64,000 nt of DNA from contig PDNB01000092.1 of the NCBI GenBank assembly GCA_002573585.1, positions 1-64,000 of the forward strand, written 5' to 3'. The DNA comes from Helicocarpus griseus UAMH5409. Its lineage: Eukaryota; Ascomycota; Eurotiomycetes; Onygenales; Ajellomycetaceae. Under the pieces are notes generated by a model that worked only from the letters and a program-made list of their open reading frames with translations, did not search any database and was not told where the DNA came from. Of the stretch, positions 56,529 to 64,000 are shown one piece after another. Within the stretch, counting starts at the first letter, position 1. The number at the start of each line of letters is the position of its first letter. The position numbers and the translations under genes are program-made.

Positions 56529-57041
56529 CTATGTTCGGTTGCGCAGTATAGCTCCCGATATCTGGCTATATTGATTCACACGGTAACTCCCAATTCGCGA
56601 ATGCGCAAGCTCTATATTGCTACCTAGTCCGTCACTTCCGCTGAATGACTGAGTGTCGAGATCTGTCGAGTTCACTTGCGGTCGGTCGTGGCTGTCATAA
56701 CGTTTCGTCTGGGAGGTTCGTATTGTTCCCGTTGTAATTTTCTGCGCAATGGTGTTGGTTGTGCTATGGACAGTTTGCCATATGGCTTCCCCGGAGTAAA
56801 TACGGAGGATGGCACGAGATAGATATGGAGCTACGGAGAGCGGGAACTCGAGCTGCGGGGAAGTGATGTGGTCTCCGCAGATAGATCGAGGGTAATGTCG
56901 AAGTGAAAGTAGCTGTAAGCCAGCGCGATATGAAGTGTAAGCTGCTGCAAGATAGTCCTCGAGTTCGGGGTACTTGGTGATGCTCTTTATCGGGGGTTGA
57001 GGCAGCTGTCGGCGAAGGTTGACGAGACGCTTTCGTGGCAT
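56529..57041 (-). CDS. Uncharacterised protein, 170 aa
   Basis: Intact, intronless frame ending 28 nt upstream of the YOS9 start on the same strand. I do not recognise it. The first 105 residues look like a folded domain (RKRLVNLRRQLPQPPIKSI; YPELEDYLAAAYTSYRAGLQLLSLRHYP; LEFPLSVAPYLSRAILRIYSG), the last 60 are polar and disordered (TSQTKRYDSHDRPQVNS). There is no signal peptide or membrane helix. The very short gap to YOS9 means the YOS9 promoter lies within or beyond this frame, which either argues against a separate gene or suggests overlapping regulation. Confidence 0.5.
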   Translation of the reverse strand: MPRKRLVNLRRQLPQPPIKSITKYPELEDYLAAAYTSYRAGLQLLSLRHYPRSICGDHITSPQLEFPLSVAPYLSRAILRIYSGEAIWQTVHSTTNTIAQKITTGTIRTSQTKRYDSHDRPQVNSTDLDTQSFSGSDGLGSNIELAHSRIGSYRVNQYSQISGAILRNRT

Positions 57042-57326
57042 TTACGAAGGAATCTGGTGGTTCTTGGCATCGCAGGTGTATATATGCTGCTTACGGATAC
57101 CCATGCTATCCTTTACGATTTCTTAATTGTTATTGTTCATAATAGAAAATATTGTAGAAAAAGTAAACAATAAACAAATTCTTGTTAATGCATGCTTTAG
57201 AATATTCTGACAGATATATACAAGACAAAAACAAGGATATCTACATGCAATTAGGCCGTAACAATTTAAAAATATACAGCTCGAACATAACTATGAAACA
57301 AAACAATTTCAATCAAAGAAACCCTA

Positions 57327-58484
57327 TCACTCTCCCATCCTCTTCCCAATCTCACTCGCCCATCCCCTCGCCCTCTCAAACCCATTAGCATTGCTCTGAT
57401 AATCCAGCATGGCCTGATAAACCTGCTCCTGACTACTCAGCACAAACGGGCCATACTGCACAACCTTCTGATCAAGCGGTTGGCCAGCAACCAGCATAAA
57501 CCGGGACTCCTCCTGCGCATCCGCCGCAGCTGAAGCATGCACAAAGTCACCCGCCTTATCAAAGACAACATTATGGAATGCCCCAACCGTCTTAGCAGAC
57601 GACGAGTCATCCAATCTAGACGACGGGGTCGTGTTAGCGTCACTAGCAGCGCCAAAAGTCGTAGTGCCAGCCAGCGTGTACGCAAACGCATTCCAGCCCT
57701 GCGGAAGCGTTTGCGCAATCTTCCCACCGGGTCGGATCGTGATGTCGAATATCCAGACGGGGGTGTATGCTAGATCGCGCACTGAATCGACACCATGCGA
57801 CTGCCCCGAAATCACTTTGACAGTGACCTTCCCATCATCAACAGTCGCCACGGGAATCTCAGTCGCGCGCAAGTCGCGATAGCGCGGCTCGCACATCTTC
57901 AACTTCTCGGGCAGGTCCACCCACAGCTGCATGCCGACGTTGGGGCTGCCGTCCGGGTTCTCGTGCGGCATCTCTGCATGCATTATTCCCCTGCCGGCGG
58001 TCATGAACTGGAGGTCTCCGGGACCAATCGTGCCCTTGTTTCCGGCAAAGTCTTCGTGATCGACGCCGCCGGAGAGGAGGTAGGTGATGGTCTCTTGTCC
58101 GCGGTGCGGGTGGTCGGGAAACCCGGCGCCTTTCCCGATTGTGAAGTGGTCGAGCATGAGGAAGGGGCTGAAGTTGCGCAGTTTGGCGGTGCCGATTGAT
58201 CTGCGGACGCGGGCGCCGGCGCCTTCGGCTTGTTCGATGGCCATGAAGGCCTGGCGGATTGCGCGGGGGATGGACATGGCCGATAGTGGGGGGAGGGTTA
58301 TTGGTGGCGGGGTCAGGGGTATGTTTTCTGTGTTGACGGGTTGGATGGTAGTAGTGTTTTGCTTAAGGAAGGATGACAAGTTGAAGAGACTAATATGGAT
58401 GTAAGTCAAGTTCTTGATATCGTCAAAGGTGTAGAAGAGGACAATTGCTGCGAGGCAGGTTAGAATGGAGAAGAACAGCTTCAT
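57327..58484 (-). CDS. Pirin-family cupin protein with N-terminal membrane anchor
   Basis: Intronless, 385 aa. Pirins are bicupins that bind one iron; human pirin is a nuclear redox-sensitive cofactor, and bacterial and plant members include quercetinases. The iron-site region is intact: FPDHPHRGQETITYLLSG, then VDHEDFAGNKGTIGPGDLQFMTAGRGIMHAEMP, with the three His and one Glu pattern. The C-cupin follows (GKIAQTLPQGWNAFAYTL) with an Asn/Ser insert (SDANTTPSSRLDDSSSAKT). A 69-residue extension precedes the usual pirin start (MSIPRAIRQAF): one hydrophobic segment (MKLFFSILTCLAAIVLFYTF) then a polar spacer. The first ATG would make a secretory or type II anchor; translation from the internal ATG would give a soluble protein. 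Confidence 0.9.
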   Translation of the reverse strand: MKLFFSILTCLAAIVLFYTFDDIKNLTYIHISLFNLSSFLKQNTTTIQPVNTENIPLTPPPITLPPLSAMSIPRAIRQAFMAIEQAEGAGARVRRSIGTAKLRNFSPFLMLDHFTIGKGAGFPDHPHRGQETITYLLSGGVDHEDFAGNKGTIGPGDLQFMTAGRGIMHAEMPHENPDGSPNVGMQLWVDLPEKLKMCEPRYRDLRATEIPVATVDDGKVTVKVISGQSHGVDSVRDLAYTPVWIFDITIRPGGKIAQTLPQGWNAFAYTLAGTTTFGAASDANTTPSSRLDDSSSAKTVGAFHNVVFDKAGDFVHASAAADAQEESRFMLVAGQPLDQKVVQYGPFVLSSQEQVYQAMLDYQSNANGFERARGWASEIGKRMGE

Positions 58485-58840
58485 GGGCTTGCTTCGATGC
58501 TTAAGTAGTTTTCGGACGAAAATTTGTGAGCTTTCTCAATTGTGCTAGAAGAGTCTCCAAAAGCGCATTTTTCCCAGCGGATGCATTAGGTATCTTTATA
58601 TCATCCTTGCTAAGCAAACAAACAGCCAGAATTGGTCGGGATAAATAGAGTTATAGTTCCTATCCAGAGTTGCTTCTCGACAAAATAATGCTGACCCAAT
58701 CCTCATGTCAGCAGCCTCGGCACCCCATGGTGGCGTCATAGGCTTGGCATCAAACTCTTCCGCCACCACCGTACCCCCTTTTACAACATCGCATCGAAAA
58801 TATATATACATTATTACCGTTAGGAGCAAGGATCAAAGCA
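58485..58840. other. Intergenic, no gene seen
   Basis: Promoter of the pirin gene and 3' flank of the T5orf172 gene; no supported frame. Confidence 0.6.
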
Positions 58841-60691
58841 TCAAAGTCCTGCCGAAGAAAAGGACGGTCTGGTTTCAGTAGCCCGGCCGAAATGCTTTTC
58901 ACCCCACTCCACAAAGAAGTTAATACTGCTGAATATCAATTCCAAATCCTTCCCGGTCTGGACTTTAAACAATTCCTTGTGTTCCGTTTTGCCCTCTTTA
59001 CCGCATCCACATATTGCCAGGTACGCTTTATCCCTCAGATGCGTGTGTATGAGTTTCTCCACGCGCTCAACCTGATTGATCTTCCAATGCACATTTGAAT
59101 GCACTTGGGAAAGCACTCCCTTCCCCTGTGCATACGGGAAGGATTGAATATAGTCCAGCCGTAGATTCTTGCAATAGTAATTCTGCTTGGCTATCCGTCC
59201 GAAAACATTACTGGAACTTCCAATCTTGACAATGGCCCCTTCGAATTTGACAGGAAGCCCAGAAGCTTGGCTGATTGGCGTAGCTTTGCAGATATATATA
59301 TTGCCCGACTTTGCATTCGCAGAGAGTAGTTGCCCCGCCAATTTCATCAGCTGCACTTCCATGTCGAAACTCTTTACGTCGAATGGGATGCAGCTACGCG
59401 CTCTTTCCTCGCGCCTCTTCGCCTGAAGTATTTCCTCTCCCACCCTCTCTTCAGTAAACTTCTCTTTATCACTAAGAGGTTGGTTGGTATTCCTCTTCTG
59501 GCCTCCCTGCCGCTCTGGAAAAAGAGGTACCGGCGCTTTTGAATGTCCATCTTCTTGCTTTTTGTTTTCGGTACTGCTGAGTCGTGGTTCGCAGCTCTGA
59601 GATCGTTCCTCAATCCCTTGGCCAATAGTGATCTCAGATAATTCAATCGACTGGCATGTACTCTCCCCTGAAGGACTATCGACCTGCAGATTGAACGAAC
59701 TGTCGTGTACATCATCTGATTCGACCCATTGATATATGCGCTCCTCAGGTGCGTAGGTCACCGTCGGATGCGTTTTGTCCTTCCGAACGGGCACTTCCCC
59801 ATTCTCTAAAGCAGATGAGGCACTACCCCCACCGCGGTGATCATGGCCATCTCTCCCGCTGCCGTTGGTTGTATCGCCGTCTTGGGTTTCGCGGAAGGGG
59901 CGCCTGTTGACCACTCTGGTAGGGCTGTCTAGAATGCTACTGTCTAAACCGCCAAGCTGTACCTGGAGCCTCTGAGGATTGCTTTTCTTTTCAGAAGAAC
60001 CTTGCCATTGTTTGTCGTATACGGTTATCCCTATGTGCTTCGATCCACGAGGCGTAGAAAGAATGGAAATCTTTGTGGGGCGTTGACTAGGTGGGGAAGA
60101 TTCAAACCCACGGCAGTTACTGGAACCGAAAGGATCGCTGCTTCTGCGTACCCTTTCCTTTGCTAGGGACGGTGGTGATAGATGGGAATGATCGTTTCCA
60201 TCTGTATTTTCCTGTTCGCTAATTTCCGGCTCGCAGCTTCGAGTTCGTCGATGTCCTATTTCACAAGCTAAAATATTGACATGAGGGACCCTCTGGGGAG
60301 GGAATGAAATTAACAAGTTGGGGTCTGTCGCTTGACTGCCTGGCTTCCCGTCACGAGGGACTACAGCAGGAGTTCTGCTTGGGGATATACCGTCATCTCC
60401 GACGTTCATATTTCCCAGACCTGCCGCTAGCAGGTCAACGCTCGCATCCTTATCGTCCATAGCAGTGTCGCTTCTATATCTGCTGTCATCGCTCTCATTG
60501 TCGCCCGCCTCATGTTCTTCTTCACTATCGGGAGTGTCTGTCTTGGTAGTTTCGCCCATATCAGACAGAGCACTATAAACATCGTGTTGCCATATACCGC
60601 AGACGTCGCTATTCCTCTTGGCGCGTCTCCTACATGGTGAGCCCTGTATTGTTTTGCCTCTGCACCGTGGAACTGATAAATTGGCTGTCAT
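58841..60691 (-). CDS. T5orf172/GIY-YIG-like domain protein
   Basis: Intronless, 616 aa from the ATG at 60691; the open frame continues 7 codons upstream without an ATG. The C-terminal region (about 475-600) matches the T5orf172 domain, a GIY-YIG-related fold: GNIYICKATP, EGAIVKIGSSSNVFGRIAKQ, RVEKLIHTHLRDKAY, KTEHKELFKVQTGKDL. An N-terminal Cys/His motif (RCRGKTIQGSPCRRRAKRN...VCGIWQH) resembles the DUF5763-type zinc finger often paired with nucleases of this kind. The 400-residue middle is Ser/Glu-rich and disordered and contains a duplicated segment (RRTRSCEPEISEQENTDGND and ERSQSCEPRLSSTENKKQEDG). Nuclease activity is not established; the family's role in fungi is unknown. Confidence 0.8.
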   Translation of the reverse strand: MTANLSVPRCRGKTIQGSPCRRRAKRNSDVCGIWQHDVYSALSDMGETTKTDTPDSEEEHEAGDNESDDSRYRSDTAMDDKDASVDLLAAGLGNMNVGDDGISPSRTPAVVPRDGKPGSQATDPNLLISFPPQRVPHVNILACEIGHRRTRSCEPEISEQENTDGNDHSHLSPPSLAKERVRRSSDPFGSSNCRGFESSPPSQRPTKISILSTPRGSKHIGITVYDKQWQGSSEKKSNPQRLQVQLGGLDSSILDSPTRVVNRRPFRETQDGDTTNGSGRDGHDHRGGGSASSALENGEVPVRKDKTHPTVTYAPEERIYQWVESDDVHDSSFNLQVDSPSGESTCQSIELSEITIGQGIEERSQSCEPRLSSTENKKQEDGHSKAPVPLFPERQGGQKRNTNQPLSDKEKFTEERVGEEILQAKRREERARSCIPFDVKSFDMEVQLMKLAGQLLSANAKSGNIYICKATPISQASGLPVKFEGAIVKIGSSSNVFGRIAKQNYYCKNLRLDYIQSFPYAQGKGVLSQVHSNVHWKINQVERVEKLIHTHLRDKAYLAICGCGKEGKTEHKELFKVQTGKDLELIFSSINFFVEWGEKHFGRATETRPSFSSAGL

Positions 60692-61127
60692 TGCAATGTA
60701 TGTAGGAACCAAGTAGCTCTTCTACTACGCGGTGCACTGGGAAGGAGTTCAAGTTGATGTATATCGTAAAGATAGAGGGACTAGGCTTGTAGTGTATGTC
60801 TAGCCGGTAAATGGGGAACCTTGCGAATATTTTCAGCAACGTCCGCCGACCGAGGCAGGTTATTCGGTCCAAAGCAAAGAAAGAAGAAACCAAATCCTTA
60901 AATATGGGTTTGAAATATTGAAAGAGAAACGTAAACGACAAACTGGAAAGGCAACTGGGAAATGAAATGGTGCAACCAGAGACAAAACAGGGAGAGAAGG
61001 ACAGCACAAGAAGCAGCGAGGCTGACCTGCCTTTGCCTTGCGCTAACAAGAGAGGAAGGGAAATAAGGGGGCTGGACACCCTTGCTATCACTCAAGTGTG
61101 CGCGAGCTCAGCTAATGCAGTGATAGC

Positions 61128-61704
61128 TTAGGGTTCGTCTGCCATGATGTGGCAGGGATATTGTGCAGACACCGTAAACTCTTCAAAATCGTTACTAGTC
61201 GTTAGCTGTAAAAATAGTATACAATTGCTTCTGCCTGCATTTGTGGCAATATTATGATCGACACAAGAGCAATTCGTATTCACAATAAAGATGGAGCGAA
61301 GGAAGAATGGACACCATCGAGTTGAAGAGCAGCTGAGGAAGGAACCCTGGCATACCGTACGATGCCAGAGCAAGCTACGGAGACTCCGTAGTTCGCGGTT
61401 TAAAACTAACTGAGCGCTAGTCAGGACTATGGCGGCGGCTCGCTCGCCAATCTCTCCTGTCAGCCACTTAGGCGCATCGACTCCTTGGATCACGGTATCT
61501 CCACTCAATGCGGCTCGAGTTAGTGACGAGAACGTGGTAATGGGCAAAAGAAATATTCTCAGCGTGACTCTTGGGCATTTCAACTAGCCGGAAAGAGGAA
61601 ATGCAGATATCAGCAGCCTCGTCCACCCAGCTCCGCAAGGGCAGAACATCCCAGACATGGGGCTTCCTAGTAGCATTCTCAGCTGTTCTAACTTCTCTAG
61701 CCAT
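61128..61704 (-). CDS. Possible spliced gene, unrecognised
   Basis: Tentative model: 61569-61704, 61356-61513 and 61128-61205. The first junction (GTCACG...CTCGAG, with a CTAAC branch) joins FRLVEMPK to TALSGDTVIQGVDAPKWLTG in phase. The second intron (GTATGC...TTTACAG) is weak; read through, the same frame stays open to the stop. The C-terminal VSAQYPCHIMADEP is protein-like. No domain recognised. A perfect 17-nt palindrome (61375-61391) lies inside the middle exon, which is odd for coding sequence. Could be a gene remnant. Confidence 0.3.
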
Positions 61705-62837
61705 ATAAAGCTAGGATCGCTGTAATGCCATGCCGCTCAAATACTGCCCAAGCGAGATGACCATGGACTTATTATTGAAACCGTTCGATGAGAAAAAGCA
61801 GAAAATGATGGAAGACAGACGGGAGGCCGAAAACAACACACGCTGGGGTACTAGGACGGAGAACCTGACGATACGAGAGCACCACAGGCTGGCAAATCCT
61901 GCCTTTTCGAAATTTCCATGTTTTCCACATAGAGGACATTCGAGACAGTGAGCTTTGGACAAGATGAGCCGTCCGCCCAACGAACCTCAAGGAGGCGCTG
62001 GCCAGAAAACAGGCTGGGTTCGCTCTTATTATTTCAAGAAGCTTGACACGAACCAAGCGGAGGTTTAATTAAGCTTTAAGCTTAATCGTTCGCTACCAGA
62101 TTGAGCTTACGCCACGTGATTTGTAACAGCGGGACTTGGGGGCGTCAACAGTGCCAAATTCCTGGTTGTAACGTTCGGTGTGTTGGACTGTTCACTATTG
62201 GAATAAAAGATGCAGTGAGAAAATGGAAAGGCGACCAGCAAATGAAAAAAGACTTGTTCCTGATGGGTAAGGCCGTCAGGCAGATTACACCTGGGCGCTA
62301 CACAAACATAGATTGTATCGAGAATCCAGGGACACATCTAATGGAGCTGGACATACAGCGGCGAACAGGCAATATGAGAAAGGCGATTCCATTTATTATA
62401 TATGCGTTACTATCAAGCAGAGAGACACAACTTAACAAATTCACAACCAGTAAGCAAAACACAAACAAGCTTTCCCTTTTAGATCGTACAGAAAGATGAC
62501 CACACATACATGCCCTAAAACCCCTCCGCGCTAAAAAGTCTTGCATAAATTGGCTGACAATGTAACTGAAAGGAAAGAAAAGGAGAGACATTTCGCCTAA
62601 CCCCGAACCGGTTATGTATGGTTGGCATAGCGGACTGGATTTGGCGGGGTATGGAAGGAGGGGACGAGGGAAGAGTCCATAGCGAGTATCATCGCAAAAA
62701 TATGCTGACAAGTCATATACTTTACGCCCATGGTATAAAGCGACAACCCCGACCTGTAAGCCAAGAAAAGATCTAAGAAGCCACATCCTCACAACCCATC
62801 CCAGCTTTGCAGATTGAATACACTTGTCGCCCATCAT
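61705..62837. other. Intergenic, no clear gene
   Basis: Contains a 132-codon plus-strand frame (62101-62499) and several minus frames without any conserved feature, and an inverted repeat, ATTAAGCTT-T-AAGCTTAAT (62068-62086). CACGTG at 62113. The last 300 nt are probably the 3' flank of the Pmt4 gene. Confidence 0.5.
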
Positions 62838-64000
62838 CTATTTCGCAAAATGCAAATCATACGCCAACCACTGTCTAGCCTGAACGCCAGCGACATCCAG
62901 CCCTGGACTTCCATACGTCAATGGCGCAAAGAACCAGAATCCATAAATCGTCGCGCTCATAATCGCCACCACGGCCGCCCACGTAGCCAGCATACTCTGG
63001 CGTCCCAATCGTGGCTTGACAGACCGGACTTGGCGGCCCGTGACGGGCTTCGTGCTGGTCGTGGAGTTGGCGGCGGCACCAGCGTCTTCGCCTTCGTCGT
63101 CTGAAGCGGGGTCAATATTGAAGACGAATTCGATCAGGGCGCCGGCGACGAGAGCGGAGGCGACGTGCGCGGGTAGGTAGTGGTGGAGGAAGCGCTGGCG
63201 GCCCATGAGATAGAAGGGGAAGTAGTGAGCGGCCCAGGCGAGGAAGAAGAAACCGGTGCTGTTGTAAAGGCGGGAGCGGGTGCCGGGGCCCCAGACTAAA
63301 GGATGAGTTAGTAAGAATCCAAGTGTTTTGGATTGCTGGGTCTATCCAATATTAAGGGATTGTCTTACTTTCTTCAAGGGCATCGACCCCTCTACGGAGG
63401 GAGAGTTGATCAGCACCTATAATGCCGGCGAACACGGCTAGAAGACTGCTTGCAATCCACCAGCCGATGGGATTACCGAGGAAATAGATCTGCTCGCGCG
63501 TATCGTTCTTTGTCCAGAAACTGACTCCACGGAGGAGGAATGGCCATTGGAACGGCTCGCTTGCGTACGGGTGGCTGCTAGTCAAGGCATTGTTGTGATA
63601 GAACATTGCTCTTTGCAGCTCGAGGTACTTGATAATAAAAGGTAGCTGAGTGACTTGGCGGGGTTCCTGCTTCATCCTTTCGCTCTCCGGGTCGAGCGAT
63701 GGGATATCCTCTGCATACCAAATATTGCTTGGCTGCTGGGAATTCTTGTTCCCGTTGATCTCGGCTTGCTTGAAGGCCCAATCAGGTAAGGGGGTGGAGT
63801 GTGTCCACATAGCGACCTTGGTAGGTACGTGAACAAGCTTGAAAAGGCTGGACATAGTTTTGAACTCTTGTCCAGTTTTTCCATTTTCAATCTTGATCTG
63901 GAATAGAGTATCGTTGTGGCGGTCACCATTAGCCAATTCCCGGGAGACGGTAGTGAATTCCTGGTTTGTTGGGTAATACGGGGAAGCCACATCGTGGGTT
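62838..64000 (-). CDS. PMT4: Protein O-mannosyltransferase Pmt4 (3' part, cut by window edge)
   Basis: Two exons are visible: the coding sequence enters from the window end (64000-63369) and splices by a 73-nt intron (GTAAGA...CTAAC...TTTAG) to 62838-63295. Pmt4 transfers mannose from dolichyl-phosphate mannose to Ser/Thr of secretory proteins in the ER membrane and acts as a homodimer, preferring membrane proteins. What is present is the end of the MIR region (VHVPTKVAMWTHSTPLPDWAFKQAEINGNKN), then the conserved loop NNALTSSHPYASEPFQWPFLLRGVSFW and four C-terminal membrane helices (for example GNPIGWWIASSLLAVFAG, YGFWFFAPLTYG). The acidic loop DPASDDEGEDAGAA is species-specific. The catalytic N-terminal helices and the start lie outside the window. 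The wording matches the Pmt4 subfamily rather than Pmt1/Pmt2. Confidence 0.93.

Noticed and set aside
1..64000. tRNA, rRNA, CRISPR or transposon
   Set aside because: I looked for T-loop GTTCGA patterns with matching stems, ribosomal sequence, direct repeat arrays, terminal inverted repeats and transposase or reverse-transcriptase motifs, and found none that hold up by eye.

Overview
This window comes from a filamentous ascomycete (Pezizomycotina). The evidence is short spliceosomal introns of about 50-160 nt with GTRNGT donors and CTNAC-like branch sites, single-gene transcription units on both strands, a CFEM/Pth11-type receptor, and typical fungal housekeeping genes (Gcn5, Rcl1, Prp4, Sla1, Yos9, Pmt4). 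A Gcn5 of about 415 residues and frequent TACGGAG/CTCCGTA words would fit Eurotiomycetes, but genus and species cannot be fixed from the sequence. I built the multi-exon models by hand from splice sites, and in each model the exon phases sum to a whole number of codons.

Layout. 0-6.3 kb: Gcn5 acetyltransferase (-), a small secreted cysteine protein (-), Rcl1 18S rRNA processing factor (+), and an unrecognised small protein (+). 6.3-9.4 kb: no convincing gene, one G-quadruplex-like stretch. 9.4-15 kb: a PWWP plus LEDGF-IBD-like chromatin protein (-) and a PAP2_3-type membrane phosphatase/transferase (-). 17-30 kb is the accessory-looking part: secreted GMC oxidoreductase (-), CFEM-domain Pth11-like receptor in eight exons (-), heme-thiolate peroxygenase (+) and PQ-loop membrane protein (+), separated by long gene-poor spacers. 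30-34.6 kb: a Ptc7-type mitochondrial PP2C phosphatase (-) and a DHCR7/DWF5-type sterol delta-7 reductase (-). 35.6-45 kb: Prp4 (+), an arrestin-like protein (-), an F-box protein (-), a gamma-glutamylcyclotransferase-like protein with a duplicated segment (-), and Jac1/HscB (+). 46.7-57 kb: a BTB protein with an upstream ORF (+), Sla1 (-), Yos9/OS-9 (-) and an unrecognised ORF (-). 57-64 kb: a membrane-anchored pirin (-), a T5orf172/GIY-YIG-like protein (-), a doubtful spliced gene (-), and the 3' part of a Pmt4 O-mannosyltransferase cut by the window edge (-).

Most genes are independent housekeeping units. Yos9 (ER-associated degradation) and Pmt4 (ER O-mannosylation) both act in the ER. 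Gcn5 and the PWWP protein both act on chromatin. The secreted oxidoreductase, the receptor and the secreted peroxygenase are neighbours, but no polyketide, peptide or terpene backbone enzyme or cluster regulator is present, so I do not call a biosynthetic cluster. The most surprising gene is the delta-7 sterol reductase, because fungi normally keep the C7=C8 double bond in ergosterol.
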